NCBI GenBank assembly: GCA_029718625.1
Contig: CM056380.1
Coordinates: forward strand, 115,297,446 to 115,361,445
Reading direction: 5' to 3'
DNA: 64,000 bases
Source: Synaphobranchus kaupii
Lineage: Eukaryota > Chordata > Actinopteri > Anguilliformes > Synaphobranchidae
Shown here: in pieces, positions 23,039-43,252 of the stretch
How positions within the stretch are numbered: position 1 is the first letter of the stretch
Layout: every line of letters begins with the position of its first letter
Program-made: the position numbers and the translations under genes
The notes under the pieces: generated by a model
What the model was told of the DNA's origin: nothing
What the model saw: only the letters and a program-made list of their open reading frames with translations
Database searches by the model: none

Positions 23039-23796
23039 GGTGGCAGCGGAGGGATTATGTACAACAGCAATTTTTTTAAATTCAGAGTCCACTAAATAGG
23101 AAAAAAACTAGTTATTCTATCAGAGGAAAAACAAATTTTTTTTGGTCTGCAAGACTATAGAAGAAGCCCCATTTCTCTTCTTCAATGGGAACTTTATACA
23201 GCACCAGACAGGTGATAGCACTTGACAGACCACGCCCTTCTACCATATCTCCCCAACATATCACACCTGTAAGATAAGGAGAAAAAAAACAGACAGGCCA
23301 ACAGGAGCAGCAGGGAACCGTAACATTAGGGTTACTCGTTTTACATCTTTTTTTTGGCTTACATTTCTGTCAAATTATTTATCCTTAGTTTAGCTAACAA
23401 ATGTCAGTCATAGGACATAAAAAGTAATAAAGAGTCATAGGACATCACATGCTCAAGTCTCCTGTATTCCATGTAGACATGACCCCTCAACTGCACATTC
23501 TGAGTGCCAAAGAGCTTGCTGCCCACTGAACTCAATGCAGAAAACCAAGCTGATTTGACAACCGAAGAAAATCTCATTGGTCGATTTTTTTTGTGATCTA
23601 TGATCTGTGGATCTGCACACATTTGCTGATAATAATATGTGAGTATCACGTAAAATAACTTGTATTTTATGTAGTTCTGTGTTTGAGCCATTGAATAGAG
23701 GAACCACCGTTTTAATTTTAAGATCAAAGGGTTTGCGCAGAATCTGTACAGTGAGATGACCCTGGTATTCAAATCACGGTTCGCAAGGTCAGAGAA

Positions 23797-23855
23797 CCAG
23801 GGCCGGATCCATGCCCTACGATACGATCTCCATGCCCTACGATACGATCTCCATG
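23797..23855. repeat. 21-bp tandem duplication
   Basis: CATGCCCTACGATACGATCTC occurs twice in tandem, followed by CATGCATTC. Confidence 0.85.
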
Positions 23856-24333
23856 CATTCAACGTCCTCACAGAGTCGGGTGATTCTGCTGAATTAAGTT
23901 GCTGCCACAAACAGAAATATGTAGTATATCAACAAAAAATTTTAAAATAGTGTAACCTCACGTTTGTAACAATAAACCACACAATGTAGCCAACATGTAG
24001 GCTAATGAGAAAACCGAATGCATTTTATTGATTTCGATTTATTGCTTCATCAGCAAAGCTAAAACCTAAAGAAATTACAATTCAGGATTTAGTCAATGCT
24101 AAATAACACAATGAAAGAAATAAATTATACGTATATGTATATATCTGTACAAAATAATCACAGTGTTGTTATAATTATATATAGCCTATAATATATAGCC
24201 TACTACAAGCTTACCCTGCTAATCAATAAGTATTGCCTGTAGAACTACCCTACCGACAAGAGCTCTTATTTTGATAGAAAGAGTAGCTAAAAACAGCGCA
24301 GAGAACTGGAGAGGGTGGGAGGGGCCAGGCAGT

Positions 24334-24734
24334 GAAGCACCCGGAAGTATGCTTGCTGAGCGCAAAAGAGCTTTCTGCCCATTGAAATCAATGGAGAAAT
24401 CCAGGCTGATTTCGCAACCCAAGAAAACATAATCGGTAATTTTTTTGTGATCATAGCATTCATTATGTGTGGCAGTTTGTGAAAACAATGATTGTTTTGG
24501 CCCAGAAGTGTTGTAGAATTATTTATTAAAATTACGTTTCCCAAAAAATGTTTTCATACTCTGCTGTTCATATGAAACGTGACGACCGTTAATCGAGTTT
24601 AAAAATATAATCGTGGAAGTTTAATTTCGCCTTCAAAGGTCTGATATATTTCCCATTCATTTTAATGGGAGCTCCAATCTTTTGCGCTCACAGCACAGAG
24701 ACACGCGCAATACAGGCTTGCTTCCGGGTCCTTC
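24334..24734. mobile_element. MITE-like element just upstream of adk
   Basis: GAAGCACCCGGAAGTATGCTTG at the left pairs with CAGGCTTGCTTCCGGGTCCTTC at the right in inverted orientation (13 of 14 terminal bases). Internal sequence TTTCTGCCCATTGAAATCAATG resembles 23507-23600. A partial relative of the left end is at about 22698-22725. Flanking duplications were not identified. Confidence 0.5.
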
Positions 24735-24937
24735 AAAACTTCGGTTGGCTTAGGTTGGGCGGGTTTACATGGCGAGAAAATCGCTGGCTGTATGGTCGTA
24801 TGGTACTCCGACAGTAGTGGCAGTAATGCGCCCGTTCGGCGTCGTTTATGTAGTGTATTTCAATTTAAGCCGAAGAAGAAGGTCTTTCTTATCCAGCGCT
24901 TTTGGTCAAGGTGGTTGGACTATATCTTATGTGGACA

Positions 24938-34354
<9,417 letters not shown>

Positions 34355-34378
34355 GTGAGTTTATATTTGAACTCCCAG

Positions 34379-35395
34379 CAACCCCCTGCGCTGATCTCTG
34401 CCCCCCTGCGCTGATCTTTACCCCACATCTGCCCCCCTGCGCTGATCTTTACCCCACATCTGCCCCCCCTGCACTGATCTTTACCCCACATCTGCCCCCC
34501 TGCGCTGATCTTTATCCCACATCTGCTCCCCCTCTGCGCTGATCTTTACCCCACATCTGCCCCTCCCCCCTGCGCTGATCTTTACCCCACATCTGCTCCC
34601 CGCGCTGATCTTTACCCCACATCTGCTCCCCCCGCGCTGATCTTTACCCCACATCTGCTTCCCCCTGCGCTGATCTTTACCCCACATCTGCCCCCCCTGC
34701 GCTGATCTTTACCCCACATCTGCTCCCCCGCGCTGATCTTTACCCCACATCTGCCCCCCCCCTGCGCTGATCTTTACCCCACATCTGCCCCCCTTGCGCT
34801 GATCTTTACCCCACATGTGCTCCCCCGCGCTGATCTTTACCCCACATCTGCCCTCCCTGCGCTGATCTTTACCCCACATCTGCTCCCCCTGCGCTGATCT
34901 TTACCCCACATCTCCTCTCCCTGCGCTGATCTTTACCCCACATCTGCTCCCATTGCGCTGATCTTTACCCCACATCTGCCCCCCGCGCTGATCTTTACCC
35001 CACATCTGCTCCCACTGCGCTGATCTTTACCCCACATCTGCCCCCCGCGCTGATCTTTACCCCACATCTGCCCCCCCGCGCTGATCTTTACCCCACATCT
35101 GCTCCCCCTGCGCTGATCTTTACCCCACATCTGCCTCCGCCTGTGCTGATCTTTACCCCACATCTGCCCCCCGCGCTGATCTTTACCCCACATCTGCCCC
35201 CCGCGCTGATCTTTACCCCACATCTGCCCCCCCGCGCTGATCTTTACCCCACATCTGCTCCCCCTGCGCTGATCTTTACCCCACATCTGCCTCCCCCTGC
35301 GCTGATCTTTACCCCACATCTGCCCTCCTGCGCTGATCTTTACCCCACATCTGCTCCCACTGCGCTGATCTTTACCTCACATCTCCTGTTAACAT
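34379..35395. repeat. C-rich 31-34 bp minisatellite after adk exon 3, about 31 copies
   Basis: The unit is CTGCGCTGATCTTTACCCCA then CATCTGCCCCCC, with variable C-run length. CTGAT matches a branch-point-like motif in every unit. No AG dinucleotide occurs from 34379 to 35397. The minus-strand frame (MWGKDQRRG...) is a repeat artefact. Confidence 0.96.
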
Positions 35396-35432
35396 TTAGG
35401 TGGCTGCTGTGTGCTGTCTTTTATTATTGTTT

Positions 35433-35434
<2 letters not shown>

Positions 35435-35480
<46 letters not shown>
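35435..35480. repeat. (GT)n microsatellite
   Basis: About 21 consecutive GT units. Confidence 0.97.
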
Positions 35481-35585
35481 ATTAATGATGTTCCATTCAG
35501 TTTTGTGCATCTTGAGTTAATGAAGCACTTGCACTGTGTCTCAAAATTAGGGGCGTCGCTAAGGCTGCTCTCTGGGGTCCAGTTT

Positions 35586-35762
35586 AGGCAGTGTAGTATA
35601 ATGGGTAAGGAACTGGCCTTGTAACCGAAAGGTTTCAGGTTCGATTCCCAGGTAGGACGCTGCCGTTGTACCCTTGAGCTAAAGGTACTTAACCTGAATC
35701 GCTTCAGTATATATACAGCTGTATAAATGGATAATATGTAAAAAAAATAATTTAAAAAAGAA
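35586..35762 (+). mobile_element. tRNA-derived SINE
   Basis: The head GGCAGTGTAGTATAATGGGT carries an A-box-like element. GGTTCGATTCC at 35638-35648 is a B box. The body TGCCGTTGTACCCTTGAGCT...GGTACTTAACCTGAATCGC, ATAAATGGATAATATGT and an A-rich tail are typical of teleost tRNA SINEs. The tRNA-like part does not fold as a functional tRNA gene. Confidence 0.88.
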
Positions 35763-35830
35763 ATTCAAAAAAGTTCTGTAAGTTGCTGTGGAGTTCTGTT
35801 GTGAGGCTGGCGGTATTTAATCGGCGCTTC

Positions 35831-35832
<2 letters not shown>

Positions 35833-35885
<53 letters not shown>
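35833..35885. repeat. (GAT)n trinucleotide repeat, about 18 units
   Basis: Uninterrupted GATGAT run. Poly-Met and poly-Ser frames across it are artefacts. Confidence 0.97.
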
Positions 35886-35887
<2 letters not shown>

Positions 35888-37314
35888 GTGGCAGAACGCT
35901 GTCGTATCTGGAGGTTTATCAGATGAGAAGGTGCTGGAAAGGGAAAAGGGTGCTTTACCCAGAATTCCACCCAGCACGCCCTGCCCGACAGGCTTCACTG
36001 GCCGGTGTCGGATAACCCCCCTGCGGCGTCACATGGCCATGAAAGTCCTCTCAGGCATTGATTGGGCGGATGGTAAAATATGTTTGCTTGGCTTGTCTGT
36101 GTTGAACGTTTAAAACGGGAAAGCGTGAATTTCAGACAGAATGATGACTGAAGTTGGGGAGTTGGAGATGGGCTCAATCCAGGGCTGGTTTGTGATTTGT
36201 GTTGTGCTTTTGAGGATGTGCAGGCTGTGGTCTAATGCACAAGGAGCTGCAGACTCCTCCAGAATTACATTAAGACCGAACAATCACATTATTTATGTTA
36301 GCTGGGCCTCAGTACGTTCTGACTGTGCAGTAGGCTCTGTGCACAGACAGGAACTCAGACTGGATTGTGGGATACGGTATGATTAATATATGGAGCTCTT
36401 AGCTCATAATATATTGTAACTGTTAGACATTTTCTTCTGAAGTAGTACAGTCAGTTATATATGGATTACTTTAAATTACTGACTCAATGGCTTCTTTTGC
36501 CCTTCAGAACACCTAAAATTAGCCTCAAAAATTGAACTTTGTTATGGTACTGGCCCCAAAACACTCTATAGCTTTCTGCTCTGGCTCTCCGTATGGAAGG
36601 TTCCAGAAGGGAAACTGCTCCTGATGTAGACGCCGCCTCAGCCGGTGTTTGGTAATCACAAAAAAAGGCCGGTGCGAGTCTGAACATGCCGTGTGTAAAC
36701 TCGAGCGCTGTAATGCTCACTTATTATTCCAGAACAAAAGTGTTGAAATGCAGCATCTGGAAAGAAAATGATCAAATAACAGCACAGCATAATATAGCAC
36801 ATCATAACACAGAGCAGCATAGCCTAACCTAGCATGGCTTATCATGGCATAAGACAAGATAACTTAACTTCATTGGCTAACATTGTGTAACATAACATTT
36901 GCGTAGCATAACAAAGCGTAACTTGTCATAACATAAACCAAGCAAGTGGTCCTTGCGAGGCTCAATTTTTTCTGGATTTCCTCCTTCCACAGAACTGCTC
37001 CATGTCCCCGCCTTGGGATAAAAAAGGCAGTCTGTTGTTGCCAGCGGTGACGGGGAAGTGCAGTTAAAATGACATCATTTATGTGGCGTGGACCTACAGT
37101 GCACGGGAGCCGTAGCCATGAAATTAGAGCTGAGAGCAGCTTTAGAGAAGAGCTAACATAATGCTTCCTTTTGTTTTTTGGCCCTTGACCCGGAAAAAGG
37201 AAATGTGCCAGTTACTATTGTTGACCGTAAATATTCATAACCATTTTTTGGCACATTGTGTCAGTTTCTCATGCATCATGTCAACATGGTACGTTCTTAT
37301 AGATATGATCGCAT

Positions 37315-37507
37315 TTAACCCTTTAAGATCACAAATATGTGATTAGAATGTTCTTAACCGCGCATTCTAATGCTGATGACGTAACAATCACTACTGGTAA
37401 TTGAAAGCAACGGAGTTCTAGAACACTGACTTCTAGAACTCCATTGCTTTCACACAAAAAAAAAAAAAAACATTCCCAAAAAACGCTGCTCTTTAAAGGG
37501 GTGTTAA
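37315..37507. mobile_element. piggyBac-like MITE copy with TTAA ends
   Basis: TTAACCCTTTAAGATCAC at the left and CTTTAAAGGGGTGTTAA at the right. Internally GAAAGCAACGGAGTTCTAGA is followed by the inverted TCTAGAACTCCATTGCTTTC. It carries the uninterrupted site GTTCTTAACCG that is occupied at 3149-3519 in the related copy. Confidence 0.7.
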
Positions 37508-38559
37508 GGGATATGAGAGGAACCATAGCCTGGTGCAAGGGGAACCGTGTTAAATTGAAAAGGGATTGTTCCCGTCGCCGCCCTTACGCACACCTTTAGA
37601 GTGTTTGGGTTTCTCTCTCAATGCGGGAGCTACAGAAGAGCTGGGAGAGCCCCTTCCCCTGAAATTCCCCCCAGGGGATAAAAACTCAGGTTCAGGAATG
37701 GTTAAATACACTCGCTCACGTTTCCTATATATGACAGGAGGCATTTAAAGGCTCCAGTTCAGTTTTATGCGTGGTGCAGTTGTAAGGATGTGATGTAAAC
37801 TAGTATGCCCCAGTCGGGCACCTCAAATCCACTCACGTGACACTCATGTTTTTGTTTTCCATCTTATCCGTGTTGCTTAGATCTCGCTCAGGCTTTTGCA
37901 TGAGCTGGTGAGATGTAGCACACTTAATATAACACACATTTAATATTACTCCTTTTAAATGCTGATGTTAAAATGTCAATTCTGACTGTGGCACATAAAG
38001 CAGAATCGAAAGGCATCCAAGTGAAATATGCTGATGCATGTCATTGTTACCCTAAATTTCAAGACGTGTCATCATGTGATGTTTTTGTCCACGTTGCCTC
38101 ACAATAGTATATATATATAATAGGTCTCACAATAGAATAGAATAACTTTTATGCCAGTGCAGGCATCTGATGAACAAGTCGGTCTAGAGCAGTGATTTTA
38201 GGACGTGCGTTTCTCCAAACGACAGTTGGTGAAACGCAGAGGATGGCAAGACTACAGGTCCCAGCATGCATCATTAGACTCATTAGAAATGACTGCTATT
38301 AAGGAAGAGTATAAGATGACCGTGATGCACAAGCACCCCAAGCAAAGCACGGCAGAGCAATATACTGAGATCAGTTACAATGTGATCTTCATGTTCTGCA
38401 GAGCTTGTCTATAAAGGCCCACAGAGATCTAGTCACTCTGCTATCACAGGAAGAGTGGAAAGTGTGGCCCATGCACAGACAGAAGGGCTTCCTGTGACCT
38501 CATTCTGCTGCACAGATGTAACTGAGACTCGTATGGAAAATCATACGGCCGATATTCCT

Positions 38560-38815
38560 GACAATGACTGAAGAACTCCGGATGCGTTTCTTATGACAGG
38601 ATTCTTAGCACGATGCTAATGCTACATAGCGCCGGGCCTTATTTCCGGATGTGTTTCTTATGACAGGATTCTTAGCACGATGCTAATGCTACATAGCGCC
38701 TGGCCTTATTTCCAGATGTGTTTCTTATGACAGGATTCTTAGCACGATGCTAATGCTACATAGCGCCGACAGGATTCTTAGCACGATGCTAATGCTACAT
38801 AGCGCCGGGTCTTAT
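38560..38815. repeat. about 66-bp tandem repeat, 3-4 copies
   Basis: The unit carries GTTTCTTATGACAGGATTCT, TAGCACGATGCTAATGCTAC and ATAGCGCCGGGCCTTATTT. The last copy is a shortened unit. Confidence 0.93.
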
Positions 38816-39196
38816 TTTGGTCTTGTGTGTTTATTTCAGAATGATTGATTCCCCCCCCCCCTTTAGCTGGGAAGCTAATAGCTCTGCAATAGATGTAGAA
38901 ATCACTCCAGCTACAATCAGTCCATTGGGACTGTAGAATGTACAGGTTTTGTACGCGTGCCCAGTGAGGATAAAGATTATTAGCGGTGGCGTCGTATGAT
39001 CTGCAGCCGAGCCGTTTGCTTTCTGTTCATTTCAGGCCCTCCATGATGACAGTGCTTATTTGTGACAGTGTCTGCTGTGGATTTTTGTATTTTATATTTG
39101 ATACCTTTGCATACAGTTTATGTACGCTGCTGTTCATGCCGCTATATTCACTCTGGATAAGAGCGTTCTGCTAACAAACATGAGCCACACATGATG

Positions 39197-39392
39197 TGCG
39201 TGTGTGTGTGCGCGCGTGCGTGCGCGCTGTAGTTGAGATGCTGGTTGGCGTAGGACCGGCCCGTGCCTTGTCTGAACCCGAGTGTGGTGTGTGTGTGTGT
39301 GTTGTTGTCTGAACCCGAGTGTGGTGTGTGTGTGTGTGTGTGTGAGTATGTGTGAGTATGTGTGCGTGTGTTGTTGTCTGAACCCGAGTGTG
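39197..39392. repeat. GT-rich compound repeat
   Basis: GT runs are separated by GTTGTTGTCTGAACCCGAGT, which occurs three times. Confidence 0.9.
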
Positions 39393-39756
39393 GATGTTGC
39401 AGTTTACACAGCTGGACCGGCTCTTTTGGCAGTGCAACACGCTATTCTTCAGAGACGTCCTGGGCGTTTTGTTTTTCCCCCACCAACGCACCACAAGCGT
39501 GAGCTGCCTAAATGTCTGCAGTTTCATTTGAAAAGCATGTTGCTGAGAAAGTTCCGGCCAAAACTGTTTTTTAGAAAGAAATAATAATAAAAAATAAGAC
39601 TACTTGTGCAAATGTAGGGAGTAATTAAATTTATAATCACTGTAATGGCGCTTCCAGTGGTGCTATGGTGAGGTAAGGTTACTCTCTCTGCTTGGGCTGT
39701 GAGAACACACAGGTGTCAGTTTACCTTTGTGGTGTATTTACTGTGTTTGCACACCG

Positions 39757-39988
39757 CACACACACACACACAGACGCACACACAGACGCACGCGCACTCA
39801 CACAGACACACACACACACCACACAGACACACACACAGACACAGACACACACACAGACGCACGCGCACTCACACAGACACACACACACACACACCACACA
39901 GACAGACACAGACACACACACACACACACACACACCACACAGACACGCACACGCACACAACACACACACCACAGACACACACACACAG
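39757..39988. repeat. CA/GACACA compound microsatellite
   Basis: CACACA runs with CAGACGCACGCGCACTCACA inserts. His-Thr frames here are artefacts. Confidence 0.95.
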
Positions 39989-40021
39989 CCGCTACGCTGA
40001 ATCAGTCTTGTGCTGCCCTGT

Positions 40022-40602
40022 GGAGTCCAGACCGTGGGGCCCATCCACACATGGTCCAGACCGTAGGGCCCATCCACACATGGTCCAGACTGTAGGGCCC
40101 ATCCACACATGGTCCAGACAGTAGGGCCCATCCACACATGGTCCAGACTGTAGGGCCCATCCACACATGGTCCAGACCGTAGGGCCCATCCACACATGGT
40201 CCAGACCGTAGGGCCCATCCACACATGGTCCAGACTGTAGGGCCCATCCACACATGGTCCAGACCGTAGGGCCCATCCACACATGGTCCAGACCGTAGGG
40301 CCCATCCACACATGGTCCAGACCGTAGGGCCCATCCACACATGGTCCAGACTGTAGGGCCCATCCACACATGGTCCAGACTGTAGGGCCCATCCACACAT
40401 GGTCCAGACTGTAGGGCCCATCCACACATGGTCCAGACTGTAGGGCCCATCCACACATGGTCCAGACTGTAGGGCCCATCCACACATGGTCCAGACTGTA
40501 GGGCCCATCCACACATGGTCCAGACTGTAGGGCCCATCCACACATGGTCCAGACTGTAGGGCCCATCCACACATGGTCCAGACCGTAGGGCCCATCCACA
40601 CA
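40022..40602. repeat. 29-bp minisatellite, about 20 copies
   Basis: The unit CAGACCGTAGGGCCCATCCA then CACATGGTC differs between copies mainly at one C/T (GACCG or GACTG). GGGCCC is a palindrome in each unit. Long minus-strand frames (up to 292 codons) arise because 29 is not a multiple of three and no frame contains a stop. Confidence 0.97.
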
Positions 40603-40615
40603 CTGGAACAGAGCC

Positions 40616-40899
40616 TTAAAGGGTTAGTACACCCACTGTCTCAGCCTGTCTCCGCCTACTACACAATTTAGAAAAATACTTTGTGGGGTGAGCGAGGGAG
40701 AGGGGTGGGGGCGGAGGAGCTGTTTCCATCGTCATTTGCACAAAGACGCTTTTCTACCTGTTTCTTATGATATACAATATTACAATATTATTCAGAATTG
40801 TTGAAATAACAGAATGCATGAATAAGTTTCGTTATAAGGTAGGCATACAAACACGTTTACAGTGAAAATAAAGTGATCTAGAGTGTACTTACCCCTTAA
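40616..40899. mobile_element. piggyBac-like MITE inserted at a minisatellite junction
   Basis: TTAA|AGGGTTAGTACAC at the left and GTGTACTTACCCC|TTAA at the right, 284 bp with both TTAA copies. Flanking sequence on both sides contains GGGCCCATCCACACACTGGAACAG-type repeat, so it landed within or beside the repeat arrays. Confidence 0.85.
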
Positions 40900-40930
40900 C
40901 AGATACCAGACTGTGGGGCCCATCCACACA

Positions 40931-41170
40931 CTGGAACAGTGCCTTTGACTACAGATACCAGACTACATCAGCGCAGTAGAACAGTGCCTTTGACAACAGA
41001 TACCAGACTACATCAGCGCAATAGAACAGTGCCTTTGACTACAGATACCAGACTACATCAGCGCAGTAGAACAGTGCCTTTGACTACAGATACCAGACTA
41101 CATCAGCGCAGTAAAACAGTGCCTTTGACTACAGATACCAGACTACATCAGCGCCGTAGAACAGTGCCTT
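40931..41170. repeat. 45-bp minisatellite, about 5 copies
   Basis: The unit is GCCTTTGACTACAGATACCA, GACTACATCAGCGCAGTAGA, then ACAGT. Because 45 is a multiple of three, one frame stays open. That is not evidence of coding. Confidence 0.95.
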
Positions 41171-41352
41171 AATGGGATGCGACTCCCAGCAGTCTAATTT
41201 GACTCCTCTTCAACCTCAATTCAAACTGTCAGGGGTGATGACCAGGGCTGATCCGTCCCAGTAGTCCGTCCCACTTCAGCGAATCTCTCATTTCATTTTA
41301 AGCAGCTGCCGACAATGAAGTAGAAATGTATTATTTTAAGAGCTGTGACAGG

Positions 41353-41485
<133 letters not shown>

Positions 41486-41744
41486 ATTATTGTAAGTGCT
41501 TGCTTCCTACTTTAGCTTTCGTGGTAAGTACTGATTGTCCAGATGAAGCATGTTGCTGTCCTATACTGTGTACTGTAGGCCATCCTGTATAAACCACATT
41601 ACTCCCCACTGAATTATCTCATCTCTGGTTTTCCACCTCTTATCAGTGGACTTTGCCCGATAACATCTGTCCTTAGAATGACGAGGACAGAGCAGGACTC
41701 TGTGTGTGTGTATAACCTTTACAGGGTAGAGTCTGAAATCAGCA

Positions 41745-41760
41745 CAGCGCCCCCTACAGG
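41745..41760 (-). promoter_or_regulatory. CTCF-like motif (minus orientation)
   Basis: CAGCGCCCCCTACAGG reads CCTGTAGGGGGCGCTG on the minus strand, close to the vertebrate CTCF core. By eye only. Confidence 0.4.
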
Positions 41761-42284
41761 ATTATGCCATCAGTGGAACTGCCTGCACATTTAGTATAAT
41801 TTGGGGAGATCAGATCAGACGGGTATGTTGCGTAGCATGGGATGGTGGATGTAGCGGGGGGGGGGGGGGGGGGCGATTGTGATCGCTGACTGGGGGGAAG
41901 GGGGTGGTTGCAATCGGGAACGTAACGTGGGGGGGGGGGGTTATGGGATAGCTTTGTCAGTATCCTGGATTTCTGTCGTCGTTCCTCTGTAACGACTCCA
42001 AACAGACCTCTGGTAAATATATCCTTTTATCGACTCTGTTTCCATTTTGTGGTGGCTGTGCTGATATTGGGGCACTGATCAGTCTCCGTTGGAGAAACCC
42101 TGGCAGGTCTTTTGGCCCGCGGGCCTGTGTGCCTGACCCCCCCCCCCCCCCCCCCCTAACCTTTGGCCTTCTGTGGATACATCGCGTTCCTGGTTATGGA
42201 CAGGATGTTTTATGAAGCCTTATGGCTTCTAAATTTAGAGTTCATGATGAACACTTTTCCCCTGGGAGACACATAAATACCAGG

Positions 42285-42425
42285 GCCTGGATCCTCAGAT
42301 CTGGCCCCCGGGGCATGTAGTGCTGCTTCTCTTTCCCGTCTTATTGCCCCCGGGGCATGTAGTGCTGCTTCTCTTTCCCGTCTTATTGCCCCGGGGCATG
42401 TAGTGCTGCTTCTCTTTCCCGTCTT
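42285..42425. repeat. about 50-bp tandem repeat, 3 copies
   Basis: GGGGCATGTAGTGCTGCTTC, TCTTTCCCGTCTTATTGCCC repeated. Confidence 0.9.
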
Positions 42426-43232
42426 ATAATTAATCGAATAATGTTTAGAACTATTGTCTGAGTTTCCACTCATCTGCCCATGGAACCTGGAATAAATGGC
42501 CCTGAGCCTGAAAAGATTGCAGGATGATATCATTTATTATGCGTGTCCCCCATGTCCATTGGAGGATGCCTGTACTAATTCAGGAGTTTAAATGTAATGC
42601 CGTAACACCCCTGTAGGGGGCAGTAAAGGCTTATGAAATGCAGGTGGGGTTTTCTCTTCTTTTGGACTGAGGTTTGGACTGTGTTTTCTCAGTCTGCTGT
42701 TTTTCCTAGTGCTTTACCCTCACTGTGAAATCATGAACTAATGATTTAGTCTCGTTCCTGCATTATAATATCAAATCCATTTCAGTGGATTGGTCCAGTA
42801 TGGGACCATTAGTTTATATGAAGGTACTTTTAACGGACCCCTTTATCCAGAGTAACTTTACAGTGTGGGTGTTACATGGGTGTGTTGACCTGGTTTATAT
42901 GGGTCTTACTGCCAGACCTGGGAAACGCATTATATACATATCACTGAAGCACAAATGCAAATTAGCTGTTAATCAATAACCAAAATGCAAACCCTGAATA
43001 CAGAGTTTACATCCGTAACCGAACCCTAAGAAGTCAAACTTTGACAAACTGTGACTAAAATATCAAAACCTGAACAAGTACACAAGATAGGAGTGTTTGT
43101 CTGTATGTATTTACAATTTGTACTTGGGTTAGCACAGTCAACCTGCAATAGTGCTTTAGTTATGTTGCATCTTTGCTTGTGGTCTGGAAAGGTTTTATAA
43201 CCAGGTCTGCCCTTGAACATACACTGTTACCT

Positions 43233-43252
43233 GGTGGCCACCAGGGGGCGGC
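43233..43252 (+). promoter_or_regulatory. CTCF-like motif
   Basis: GGTGGCCACCAGGGGGCGGC closely matches TGGCCACCAGGGGGCGC. Two further, weaker matches are at about 42606-42622 (CCCTGTAGGGGGCAGTA) and 44714-44730 (ACCAGCAGGTGGTGCC). Confidence 0.45.

Larger units (their letters stand above)
22291..24937. other. ap3m1-adk head-to-head interval
   Basis: This is the intergenic space between the probable ap3m1 first exon and the adk start codon. It contains a Gypsy-type reverse transcriptase fragment (22881-23038), a dispersed repeat (about 23507-23600, again at 24358-24460) and a MITE-like element ending about 200 bases before the adk ATG. In mammals these two genes share a compact bidirectional promoter. 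Here the interval is 2.6-2.7 kb. Confidence 0.6.

Noticed and set aside
35586..35660. Possible tRNA gene with A and B boxes
   Set aside because: It lacks a foldable cloverleaf and continues into the typical SINE body and A-rich tail, so I call it a tRNA-derived SINE.
39721..40602. Long minus-strand frames up to 292 codons (MDGPYGLDHVWMGPT...)
   Set aside because: They are read through a 29-bp minisatellite and CA repeats in all three frames. No splice or start context and no family similarity.
40931..41172. Open 15-residue peptide repeat (TDTRLHQRSRTVPL)
   Set aside because: The unit is 45 bp, so one frame stays open by arithmetic. No promoter, splice site or family match.
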